Shown here piece after piece: positions 28,888 to 40,785 of a stretch of DNA of 64,000 nucleotides; position 1 is the stretch's first letter, and each line of letters opens with the position of its first letter. The position numbers and the translations under genes were made by a program. Where the stretch lies: assembly GCA_002706765.1 (NCBI GenBank), contig PAJV01000068.1:1-64000 (forward strand). Reading direction: 5' to 3'. The notes under the pieces are model-generated. The model was not told where the DNA came from and searched no databases. It saw only the letters and a program-made list of their open reading frames with translations. This stretch comes from Gimesia sp. Lineage in GTDB: Bacteria; Planctomycetota; Planctomycetia; Planctomycetales; Planctomycetaceae.

Positions 28888-30612
28888 GTGGCGATTTTAC
28901 AAATACTCAAAGGGAAGGTTCCCGAACAGATCGTCGAGCTGAATGGCGAGCGGGTGATCATGGGCCGCCACCCGAATTGTGAAATTGTGCTCGATAATGT
29001 CGCCGTCAGTCGTTATCACGCCCAGATTCTGGAAAGTCACGGCTTTTTTTATCTGGAAGATCTGCACAGTCGCAATGGCACCCTGCTGAACGGGACCGTG
29101 ATCGAAGGTCGGACGGAACTGCATGAAAACGATACGATCAGTATCTGCGATATTGAGATGCAGTTCCTTTTGGACTATCAGCAATCTCCGGAATTCATTG
29201 ATTCCGCGATTCAGCAGACCCTGGAAGTGACGAATCAGTCCCTGAAACAGGATTCGCATCTTTCGCTGGATGACGCCGATTCCAGTGAAGGAGTGCTGGA
29301 TGGGTCGTCGATTATCAGTTCACTCGATCTGAATACCAGCAGCCAGTTACGGATCAACGTCAAACCCGAAGTGAAGCTGCATGCGGTGCTGGAAATCAGT
29401 CAGATTCTCAGCCGCGCCTTGAAACTGGACGAAGTGCTGCCGCGAATTCTGGATGGTCTGTTCAAGATCTTCCCTCCCGCTGACCAGGGCTTCATCATGT
29501 TGCAGAGCCCGGAGCGAAAAAAACTGGTAGTGAAGGCTACCAAAGCCAGGCGGAATGAAGACGAAGATTCGATTCGCATAAGTACGACCATTGTCCGCCA
29601 GGCGATCATGAGCGGCTCTGCGATTCTGAGTGCGGACGCCGTTGAAGATGATCGTTTCAAGATGAGCGAGAGTATCACTTCGTTACGAATTCGTTCCATG
29701 ATGTGTGTTCCCCTGGTTTCCCAGGGAGGGGACATTCTGGGAGTGATTCAGATTGCGACCCGCGATATCGGCCAGCAGTTTAATAAAGATGATCTGGATG
29801 TGCTGGTGGCGATCACGCAGCAGGCGAGCCTGGCGGTTGAGAATGCGAAGCTGCATGAGGACCTGGTCAGGCAGCGGGATATCGAACGCGACCTGGAGTT
29901 TGCCCATCAGATTCAGCTGGGATTACTCCCCCACAATCGTCCGAAATATAAAGAGTACGAATTCTTCGATTACTACGAATCGGCCCAGAGTGTGGGCGGC
30001 GATTATTTTGATTACATCGAATTGCCCAGTGGAAAACTGGCTGTCACGCTGGGAGACGTCGCCGGAAAAGGGGTACCCGCGGCGATTCTGATGGCGCGGT
30101 TGTATGCGTCTGCCCGGTATCAGGTGCTGTCCCGGAATACGGCTGATAAAGCGCTGGCGGAATTGAATACAGAAATCGCTTCGAGTGGCGTGGGGCTGCG
30201 TTTTATCACCTTCATCCTGGCGGTCCTGGATCCCAAAAAACATACCGTCTCCCTCGCCAATGCCGGTCACATGGCGCCCCTGCTGCGCAAATCGTCTGAT
30301 GGCAGTGTCGAACCGATAGCCCAGGACAAGTCGGGGATGCCCCTGGGGGTATTGAAGAAGCAGGTGTTCCATGTGGAAACGATCACCCTGGAAAAAGGGG
30401 ATACCCTGCTGCTGTATACTGACGGGGTCACCGAAGCCATGGACCAGGACAACAAGTTGTATCATAAGGATCGACTGGTCAAATATCTGAAGGCCGGTCC
30501 CGAAGCGGTAGAGCCACTCGTGAAGGGGCTGCTGTCGGATGTGGAATCCTTTCGAAACGAATCCATGCAGAAAGACGACATCTGTGTGGTCTGTTTCCGC
30601 CGCAAAAAATAA
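28888..30612 (+). CDS. FHA-GAF-PP2C (RsbU/SpoIIE-type) protein phosphatase
   Basis: 574 residues, soluble. The FHA domain (1-95) has GRHPNCEIVLDN and SRYHAQILE ... SRNGTLLNG, the pThr-binding motifs. A GAF domain spans about 160-325. The C-terminal PP2C/SpoIIE phosphatase (about 335-574) shows FAHQIQLGLLPH, SVGGDYFDYIEL, LAVTLGDVAGKGVPAAILMA, NAGHMAPLL and LLLYTDGVTEAMD, with the metal-binding Asp residues present. The GTG at 28888 is the start; its Shine-Dalgarno is weak. An FHA domain next to a Ser/Thr kinase gene suggests that it binds the phosphorylated kinase or its targets and acts on an anti-sigma or partner-switching component. Confidence 0.9.
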   Translation: MAILQILKGKVPEQIVELNGERVIMGRHPNCEIVLDNVAVSRYHAQILESHGFFYLEDLHSRNGTLLNGTVIEGRTELHENDTISICDIEMQFLLDYQQSPEFIDSAIQQTLEVTNQSLKQDSHLSLDDADSSEGVLDGSSIISSLDLNTSSQLRINVKPEVKLHAVLEISQILSRALKLDEVLPRILDGLFKIFPPADQGFIMLQSPERKKLVVKATKARRNEDEDSIRISTTIVRQAIMSGSAILSADAVEDDRFKMSESITSLRIRSMMCVPLVSQGGDILGVIQIATRDIGQQFNKDDLDVLVAITQQASLAVENAKLHEDLVRQRDIERDLEFAHQIQLGLLPHNRPKYKEYEFFDYYESAQSVGGDYFDYIELPSGKLAVTLGDVAGKGVPAAILMARLYASARYQVLSRNTADKALAELNTEIASSGVGLRFITFILAVLDPKKHTVSLANAGHMAPLLRKSSDGSVEPIAQDKSGMPLGVLKKQVFHVETITLEKGDTLLLYTDGVTEAMDQDNKLYHKDRLVKYLKAGPEAVEPLVKGLLSDVESFRNESMQKDDICVVCFRRKK

Positions 30613-30669
30613 TATTAACCGGCAGAACGTTCCTGACCGATCCCTGGTTCTGCTGTTCAATCTCACTGG

Positions 30670-32670
30670 ATGAGGCCCACTTTGACTACTGATGTACTTT
30701 CTATTCTCGGCAGCGATGGCAAAATCGCGCAGCGGCTCGAAAAATATGAGCATCGCCCCGAACAACTGGAGATGGCGGAAGCCGTGGCCAGCGCGATCGA
30801 ACAGAAACAGCATCTGCTGGTAGAAGCAGGAACGGGGGTCGGAAAAAGTTTTGCTTACCTGGTGCCTGCGATCCTGGCGACCTGTAAACAGAACGAAACC
30901 CGCTCGGGCAAGGATCGGAAGCGGTTGATTGTCTCCACGAATACGATCAGCCTGCAGGAACAGCTGATTACCCGCGACATTCCGTTTTTAAATGCCGTGT
31001 TGCCGGTCGAATTTTCTGCAGTACTCGTCAAAGGGCGCTCGAACTATATCAGCCTGCGTCGACTGAAAGGCGCTGTCGAGCGGGCCAGTAGTACCTTTTC
31101 GAAAGAAGAAGAACTGAGTCAGCTGGATCAGATCGTGAAGTGGTCTCATAAAACCACCGATGGCAGTCGCGCGGATCTGGAGTTCCGGCCCATTCCTAAA
31201 ATCTGGGATGAAATTCAGAGTGAGCACGGGAACTGCCTGGGCAAACGCTGTGCGACTTACAACGACTGTTTTTATTACCGGGCACGGCGACGTGTCTGGA
31301 ATGCCGACGTGCTGGTGGTGAATCATGCGTTGTTCTTCTCTGATCTGGCAATTCGCCGGGAGGGCAGCAGTATTCTTCCGGATTACGATACCGTCATTCT
31401 GGATGAAGCGCATACCATCGAGTCGGTCGCCGGCGATCACCTGGGGCTTTCCATTACGAACAGTCAGTTCGATTACCTGTTTAACAAACTGTATAACGAT
31501 CGTACCCAGAAAGGCCTGCTGCTGCATCACAATCTGGTGGACTGTCAGCAGCATGTCACGCGACTGCGATTTATGGTGGAAGATTTATTCGATCACCTGC
31601 TGGAATGGCAGGACAGTACCGGGCTGTCCAATCGCAGGATCAGGCAGTTGCCTCCGATCGAAAATGGTGTTTCCCACGAGATGCGATTACTGGCGGCACG
31701 CATTACTGAATACGCTTTCACTCTGAAAAATGAAGAAGAGAAGATCGAACTGTCCTCGGCAGCGGAGCGCTGTACTGCCCTGGGAGACTCCTTGAACAGC
31801 TGGCTGACGCAGCAGGCGGAAGGCGATTCTGTCTACTGGGTGGAAACTACTCGCGGGCGCAATCAGCGGGTGAAAATGGTCAATGCGCCGGTGGATGTCG
31901 GGCCGGTGCTTCGTGATGAACTGTTCAACCAGGCGCAGACGGTCATTTTAACTTCAGCGACCTTAGCGGTCGGCGATCAGGATTTCAGTTTTACGCGTTC
32001 GCGCCTCGGGTTAAATCAGTCAGAAGAATTAAAACTGGGCAGCCCGTTTAATTACAAAGAGCAGGTGCGGTTGATTCTCCCCGCTTCGATGCCCGATCCG
32101 GGCGAGAACCCGGCGGCGTATGAAGCGGCGGTCGCAGTGAAATTAAAGCAGTATATTGAACAGACCGACGGTCATGCCTTCGCGTTGTTTACCAGTTATA
32201 AAATGATGCAGCAGTGTGCCGACCGCATCAGTGGCTGGCTGCAGGAACACAACCTGGCATTGTACCTGCAGGGCGAGGGGTTACCGCGTTCCCTGATGCT
32301 GGAGCGGTTTCGTAATAATCCACGGGGCGTCCTGTTTGGGACGGACAGCTTCTGGCAGGGAATCGATGTGCCCGGCGATGCCTTGACCAACGTCATCATC
32401 ACCAAGCTGCCTTTCAGTGTTCCCGATCATCCGCTGCTGGAAGCCCGCGTCGAAGCCATTCGGAACCGGGGGGGAAATCCTTTTATGGATTACCAGATTC
32501 CGGAAGCGATCATCAAACTGAAACAGGGTTTTGGCCGGCTGATTCGAACGGCCAGTGATCATGGCCAGGTGGTCATTCTTGATCCCCGCGTGCGCACCAA
32601 ACGCTACGGGGAAAAGTTCCTGGAGAGCCTGCCCGACTGCACGATGATCATTGATGAGCAGGATGATTGA
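30670..32670 (+). CDS. DinG/XPD-type ATP-dependent DNA helicase
   Basis: 666 residues, superfamily 2 helicase. Motif I is EAGTGVGKSFAYLVP (~52-66), motif II DEAH is in VILDEAHTIE (~244), and the C-terminal motifs are LTSATLAVGD, GTDSFWQGIDVPGD, TKLPFSVPDHP and GFGRLIRTASDHG. Three Fe-S-type cysteines, C189-x4-C194-x5-C200, have the same spacing as in E. coli DinG, but the usual first cysteine aligns with Ser128 in GRSNYISLRRL. It is likely involved in replication-fork or R-loop repair, by family. It sits 57 bp after the phosphatase gene, so may be co-transcribed. Confidence 0.9.
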   Translation: MRPTLTTDVLSILGSDGKIAQRLEKYEHRPEQLEMAEAVASAIEQKQHLLVEAGTGVGKSFAYLVPAILATCKQNETRSGKDRKRLIVSTNTISLQEQLITRDIPFLNAVLPVEFSAVLVKGRSNYISLRRLKGAVERASSTFSKEEELSQLDQIVKWSHKTTDGSRADLEFRPIPKIWDEIQSEHGNCLGKRCATYNDCFYYRARRRVWNADVLVVNHALFFSDLAIRREGSSILPDYDTVILDEAHTIESVAGDHLGLSITNSQFDYLFNKLYNDRTQKGLLLHHNLVDCQQHVTRLRFMVEDLFDHLLEWQDSTGLSNRRIRQLPPIENGVSHEMRLLAARITEYAFTLKNEEEKIELSSAAERCTALGDSLNSWLTQQAEGDSVYWVETTRGRNQRVKMVNAPVDVGPVLRDELFNQAQTVILTSATLAVGDQDFSFTRSRLGLNQSEELKLGSPFNYKEQVRLILPASMPDPGENPAAYEAAVAVKLKQYIEQTDGHAFALFTSYKMMQQCADRISGWLQEHNLALYLQGEGLPRSLMLERFRNNPRGVLFGTDSFWQGIDVPGDALTNVIITKLPFSVPDHPLLEARVEAIRNRGGNPFMDYQIPEAIIKLKQGFGRLIRTASDHGQVVILDPRVRTKRYGEKFLESLPDCTMIIDEQDD

Positions 32671-32694
32671 ACGCAGTAAAGAAATCGGTCGGGA

Positions 32695-33105
32695 TTATTC
32701 CGAACCGAAAACGATGTCGCTGCTGCAGTATGAACCGCCAAAATTATTGGCCAGGGTGACGACCTGGTCCAGCCCATCCAGAAAAAGCGCGCGGCTTAAA
32801 TCGCTGAGCGGGTGTAAAAAGACGGACCACAGCACACCATCGCCAATTGCGTAGCGAGCATCCAGGGAGCGGTCAAAATTGGCTTCCATCACATCCCACA
32901 GATCGTCTTCTTCCAGGTCTTCCTCTTTGAGAATGGGGGTCATGATACGCACGCGATCATGTTCTGTATCGACAATCAAAAACAGGACTCGCTTACCGTA
33001 TTCTACTTTCCAGCAACCCTCTCCCGCTTCCAGAATCTGACCTACTTCATCAATCAGTTGTGAAATCGATTGCGCGTTTAACGTTGATTTGATGGTCGCA
33101 ATCAT
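32695..33105 (-). CDS. YbjN/CesT-like fold conserved protein
   Basis: 136 residues. Visible segments are LIDEVGQILEAGEGCWKVEY, LFLIVDTEHDRVRIMTPI, ANFDRSLDARYAIGDGVLW and LHPLSDLSRALFLDGLDQVV, a pattern typical of YbjN/type III secretion chaperone-like small proteins: an alpha/beta fold with a characteristic AxY..dg.l.......l. These are often general chaperone-like or signalling proteins. It is convergent with the DinG gene (24-bp gap). The assignment is at fold level and function is unknown. Confidence 0.65.
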   Translation of the reverse strand: MIATIKSTLNAQSISQLIDEVGQILEAGEGCWKVEYGKRVLFLIVDTEHDRVRIMTPILKEEDLEEDDLWDVMEANFDRSLDARYAIGDGVLWSVFLHPLSDLSRALFLDGLDQVVTLANNFGGSYCSSDIVFGSE

Positions 33106-33555
33106 TTGTCCTGCTCCTTGAACAAGTATCCTGAACTTTTGAAATCGGAAACCGGTAAAAAACCGAGTGGAACCTGAAGGTCCGGGTTCTTGTCCAAACC
33201 AGTACTTTCAGGAACTCTGCCCTGTTTTTGTTCACAGGATGTGATACGATTCCTGTTACCGGGCCGATTTCCATGTGCCTTTAATGTCTATTGTTTATCA
33301 CTTCACTTCAAAAAAGCAACAATTATTTTGAATCGTTCCCGAATTAGAGAATGCCGCCAATTTTACATTCGGCGAATCCTGATTATGATACGCGATCCAA
33401 AAATGCTCACGAAATCGGATTCCCTCGGAAATGATCCTGTCTAACAACTGTCGACACTTTGTATTTCGATTCCAATCTGTCACGACAGTCGCAGCAACGA
33501 TTTCGGTATGAATTATTTCGAGAGACTCTGATTTCTTTACTGATGCGGAAATACT
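33106..33555. other. Divergent intergenic region
   Basis: About 450 bp between the YbjN-like gene and the second kinase, with no supported ORF. Promoters for both genes must lie here but none is convincing. A small GCCG...CGGC hairpin lies near 33,353-33,376. Confidence 0.4.
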
Positions 33556-34713
33556 TTGACTACGAATAACTCCTCACATCCTGTTTCGCTGGACGAATTA
33601 GACCAGCAATACCAGAGCCTGCTCGACGGCCAATCCCTGGTCTGGCAAAATCAACGGGATTTTTCCCGCTGCCTGGGTGTCGGCGGACAGGGGGTGGTGT
33701 ATTTAAGTGCCCGTCAGGGCGCGGATGGATTTCAGATCCCGGTCGCGCTGAAGCTCTTTTCACCGAAACGTTACGCCGATGTGACCGCCTATCAGAGCGA
33801 GATGGCGCGACTCTCGCAGGTGGCAGCCCAGGTAGCGCGGGTGCAGGAAAATCACCTGGTCGCCGTACAGAATTTTGTCACCCGCAATCAAATCTACATC
33901 ATGGAAATGGAGTGGATCGATGGCTACGACTTGCGGAGCCTGTTGACGCCGGCGACATTCAAACAGATTCGTGAACAGGTCACGTCGAGGCGCTGGCGGA
34001 ATATCAATAATAATGTGTTTACCAAGGGAGTTCAGCAACCGCGCCTGAAGCCGGGAATTGCAGTGGCGATACTGCGGGAGTGCCTGGCAGCGCTGGCGGC
34101 GTTACATCGTAACGAGATCATCCACTGCGATATGAAGCCGGCCAATATCATGCTCAAACGCAGCGGGAACGCCAAGATTATCGATATTGGATCAGCCATC
34201 GATTTAAACAATCTGCCTTCCACGCAACCCTGTACGCCGACATATGCGGCTCCGGAAGTTCTTTCCGGCGGGCGGGCCACCCCCCAGTCCGATCTTGCCA
34301 GCCTGGGATATATACTGATCGAAGTCATTACCGGATTTCAACCATTCGCGAATCTGAAATACGCGCAGTTGATTAAAGCCAAACAGAATATCCTGCAACA
34401 GCTGCCCCAGTGGTTTCCCGCTGAAGAGTTCGCGCTCAGTGAACCATTGATGAAGCTCATTCATCGTCTGGTGCATCCCGATCCGACAGAACGCTTCCCG
34501 TCAGCAGAAGCCGCTGATCTGGGCGAAGATGGTGCGGCCGAATTTCATCGACTGCTCGTCAAAAGTGATCTTCCCAGTGACTATGAAAACGAATTGCGGC
34601 TCTGGATTGAGGAAGTCGAAACGGATTACTTTGAAGATGTCCAGTTGAACTCCGATCCGGACACCACCGTGTTCACCACCCGGGAATGGCAGGAAGAGGG
34701 GCAGGATCAGTGA
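33556..34713 (+). CDS. Ser/Thr protein kinase, compact and soluble
   Basis: 385 residues with a kinase domain and no membrane segment. The glycine loop is LGVGGQGVVYLSARQG (~36), the catalytic Lys is in VALKLFSPK, the catalytic loop is HCDMKPANIM (~188), and the metal-binding motif is DIG in KIIDIGSAID (in place of DFG), followed by PTYAAPEVLSGG. The catalytic Asp residues are kept, so activity is plausible. The tail is acidic and ends after ~70 residues beyond the kinase core. The TTG at 33556 is the only sensible start, since no ATG or GTG lies before the kinase domain. Unlike the kinase at 27 kb it is cytosolic. Confidence 0.85.
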   Translation: MTTNNSSHPVSLDELDQQYQSLLDGQSLVWQNQRDFSRCLGVGGQGVVYLSARQGADGFQIPVALKLFSPKRYADVTAYQSEMARLSQVAAQVARVQENHLVAVQNFVTRNQIYIMEMEWIDGYDLRSLLTPATFKQIREQVTSRRWRNINNNVFTKGVQQPRLKPGIAVAILRECLAALAALHRNEIIHCDMKPANIMLKRSGNAKIIDIGSAIDLNNLPSTQPCTPTYAAPEVLSGGRATPQSDLASLGYILIEVITGFQPFANLKYAQLIKAKQNILQQLPQWFPAEEFALSEPLMKLIHRLVHPDPTERFPSAEAADLGEDGAAEFHRLLVKSDLPSDYENELRLWIEEVETDYFEDVQLNSDPDTTVFTTREWQEEGQDQ

Positions 34714-34911
34714 TCAGCGGAGCCTTGAATCGCGGTCATTCATCGCGATAACTTTACAAGGCTAATTTAAACAGACCCGGTGAGCATTTGTTTTGAATCG
34801 CCGATTCCTGACCTGTTTTTTCTGATTCCTGATTTGCTGTCACTCACACGGCCTGCTATTTTAGCGTAGAAGAACTATCCACTACACATATATTGTATTT
34901 GAGGTTTCTCC

Positions 34912-35823
34912 GTGAATCAGCGTCTGACCGTCTGCCTGCTTCTGTTTGTGTTTTTCTCTGCCCGATTCGTTTCCGCGGCTCCTCCTGCACTGGAATTGAA
35001 ATCGGGTGACCGGATTGTCTTTCTGGGTAACACCATGATTGAACGGGCCCAGAAATTCGGGAGCTGGGAAAGCGTATTTCTGCGCAGTTTTCCCCAGGCA
35101 AAGCTCTCATTCCGTAACCTGGGCTGGAGTGGCGATACGGTCTGGGCGGAATCACGGGGTATCTTCGATCCTCCGGCCGTGGGTTATCAGCGGATGATCA
35201 AGCAGATCAGCGAGCTCAAACCGACTTACATTCTGCTGGGATACGGCGGAAACGAAGCGTTCGCCGGCAAAGACGGTTTATCTGCTTTTCAGACACAGTT
35301 ACAGAAGCTGATCACCGATTTGAAACCGACGGGCGCGAAATTGATTCTGGTTTCGCCTCACCGCTATGAAAATGAAGGCGCGCCACTACCAGACCCCGGG
35401 AAACACAATCAGAATCTGAAGCCGTATGCCGACCTGCTGCAGCAGACTGCGGAGAAAGGCAATCATTATTTTGTCGATTTTTATTCGCAGTTGATTCCGG
35501 AACCCAAAGGGGAACCCGGCTTAGAGTGGACGACCAACGGGATTCATCTGACGAAAGCAGGTTATGAACGGGCGGCAGGCATCATCGCCGTTGATCTGGG
35601 ACTGAAGCCGATTGAACTTTCCCCTGCCGTGGCTGAGGAAGTTGCTCAACTGACATTCGAGAAGAACCGTCAGTATTTTTATAACTGGCGTCCTCAGAAT
35701 ATTACCTATCTGCTGGGCTTCCGCAAACATGAGCAGGGACAGAATGCGAAAGAACTTCCCCAGTTCATTCCGTTAATCGAAGCCAAAGAAGCTGCGATCC
35801 ACAGCCTGGTTTCTTCGCATTAG
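34912..35823 (+). CDS. Secreted SGNH/GDSL-like protein with altered catalytic residues
   Basis: 303 residues with a signal peptide (LTVCLLLFVFFSARFVSA). The SGNH fold is clear: block I FLGNTMIERAQKFG, block II NLGWSGDTV, block III YGGNEAF (Asn114) and block V WTTNGIHLTKAGY. In block I the usual GDS Ser is Thr41, and in block V the usual Asp is Asn209, while His212 is kept. This suggests either an inactive, ligand-binding relative or a different mechanism. The GTG at 34912 is the start. It lies 69 bp upstream of the membrane-bound dehydrogenase gene, with which it is probably co-transcribed, a pairing that suggests joint carbohydrate breakdown. Confidence 0.85.
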   Translation: MNQRLTVCLLLFVFFSARFVSAAPPALELKSGDRIVFLGNTMIERAQKFGSWESVFLRSFPQAKLSFRNLGWSGDTVWAESRGIFDPPAVGYQRMIKQISELKPTYILLGYGGNEAFAGKDGLSAFQTQLQKLITDLKPTGAKLILVSPHRYENEGAPLPDPGKHNQNLKPYADLLQQTAEKGNHYFVDFYSQLIPEPKGEPGLEWTTNGIHLTKAGYERAAGIIAVDLGLKPIELSPAVAEEVAQLTFEKNRQYFYNWRPQNITYLLGFRKHEQGQNAKELPQFIPLIEAKEAAIHSLVSSH

Positions 35824-35892
35824 CTGCCTGAGCCTCATTCCGACTCACGACAATATCCCGACCTGTTATAGATCTCTGCAAGGATCGTTCCT

Positions 35893-39378
<3,486 letters not shown>

Positions 39379-39519
39379 GTTGAGATTTACGGCTTGAGTT
39401 TCATTCGGGAAACTGATGAATGTAAGAGTTGATCTGGCGTTCCGGGGCCGGATAGAATGAGCTTTCGTACTGGTATCTCAGTTTAAGTTGACTTGAGTCT
39501 CTCGTAAGGATTGCCGTTC

Positions 39520-40350
39520 GTGAATACTCCGCCTCCCCGTCGTAGAAAACGCAGAACTTCCAGTTCTTCTGAACCAGAGTATCAGTCACCCCGCAGAAGA
39601 AAAAAGAAGCCGGGTGCCAGCAGCCCGAAGAAAAAAAAGCAGTCCGTCAATAACGTGCTGCTGCTCAAGGTTGCTCTGTTTTCAGCCGGCGCACTGGTGC
39701 TTGTCGCCGGTATATTCATGTTTGACTGGAAGGGGCTGAGCAAGGACTTGGGGCTGGGGAACTCTCATGAGAAGATCTTGAAACAAGTGCTGGCAATTAA
39801 AGAAGAGCAGGCGGATATTTTTGCCTCCATAAAAGATCCATCAAGTGCCAGAGCCGCTCTTCCGCGCATGAAAGAAGTGACTGTGGAGATCGCGAAAGCA
39901 ATCGCGGCTCACAAGCAACTGAAACAGACTGATAAATTAACCCCGGAAGAAGACAGGGACCTCAAGGCAAAATACGATCCGTTGAATAAAGAAACGGATG
40001 CACGCTTAAGAAAAGAGATGGAACGGATTATGCAAATTCCGGGAATGGCGACGGTGATGGCGGAAGTGTTACAGGAAATCCGATTTGCTCAGATGGAAGC
40101 CCAGTCTCAGATCCAAAAAGATGCAGCATTAGCCGGCTTCAATGCCAGTGGCTATTCTCCTGTGACAGACAGTACCAGTATCACACCAGACATGCGGATC
40201 GAGGTACTCCATTTAGGCGATATCTGGAGACCGGGAAAAGTGACGGACGTCGCCCCCAATGGCAATGTCAAAGTCAATTTGGACATCCACAAACAGACAA
40301 ACGCCTTCGATCAATATTATCCACGCAACAAGTTACGAATTCCTGATTAA
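39520..40350 (+). CDS. Single-pass membrane protein with C-terminal SH3/Tudor-like region
   Basis: 276 residues; no family confidently recognised. The N terminus is very basic (PRRRKRRTSSSS ... RRRKKKPGASSPKKKKQ), followed by one transmembrane segment near 48-68 (LLLKVALFSAGALVLVAGIF). A helical, probably coiled-coil middle follows (about 80-215), then a C-terminal ~50 residues (MRIEVLHLGDIWRPGKVTDV ... YYPRNKLRI) resembling an SH3/Tudor-knot-like module (W..G.V..V). GTG 39520 is chosen because AAGGA lies 9 nt upstream; an in-frame TTG at 39511 is too close to it. Function unknown. Confidence 0.75.
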   Translation: MNTPPPRRRKRRTSSSSEPEYQSPRRRKKKPGASSPKKKKQSVNNVLLLKVALFSAGALVLVAGIFMFDWKGLSKDLGLGNSHEKILKQVLAIKEEQADIFASIKDPSSARAALPRMKEVTVEIAKAIAAHKQLKQTDKLTPEEDRDLKAKYDPLNKETDARLRKEMERIMQIPGMATVMAEVLQEIRFAQMEAQSQIQKDAALAGFNASGYSPVTDSTSITPDMRIEVLHLGDIWRPGKVTDVAPNGNVKVNLDIHKQTNAFDQYYPRNKLRIPD

Positions 40351-40785
40351 ACTGAGTTACAGAAGCGTTGAGGCCTCCTGGGACGGCAATTGTGCGCTGG
40401 TGATAAACTTTGTGAGTCAGTTTAGCTACCAGCTCACCCCGGACCTCATCTTCCCGGGCGACGGGCTTTCGTTTCTGCATGACAGGCATTCCAGAGCATA
40501 GACCAAACCAGAGTAATGATAGATTGCGTAGACTGGCAACGTTCAGAAAACAAGGGGCGAATTTGTCAATGGTGGAACCGTGGACCTGCAGTTCCCTCTC
40601 ATCTGGAAAACTAAAAAGCGTTTTCAGTTAAAATCCGGATTGGTTCCAGTTATAATGGAGAGTGGCAGCAGGAAGCCGTCGGGAATTAATAATGCAATAT
40701 TCGGCCCTTTGATCAAACATGGTGATGTATTGAAGATCGGGGCGTGAAGCAGTCTTTACTGAAATTCATTGAACAGGAGCGCGCG
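40351..40785. other. Upstream region of the aldehyde dehydrogenase gene
   Basis: About 435 bp with no supported ORF. It contains a candidate promoter (40628-40656) and the Shine-Dalgarno AGGAG near 40775 before the ATG at 40786. Confidence 0.45.
40628..40656 (+). promoter_or_regulatory. Candidate promoter for the aldehyde dehydrogenase gene
   Basis: -35 TTAAAA (4 of 6 consensus) is separated by exactly 17 bp from a perfect -10 TATAAT (40651-40656), 130 bp upstream of the start codon. Confidence 0.4.
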
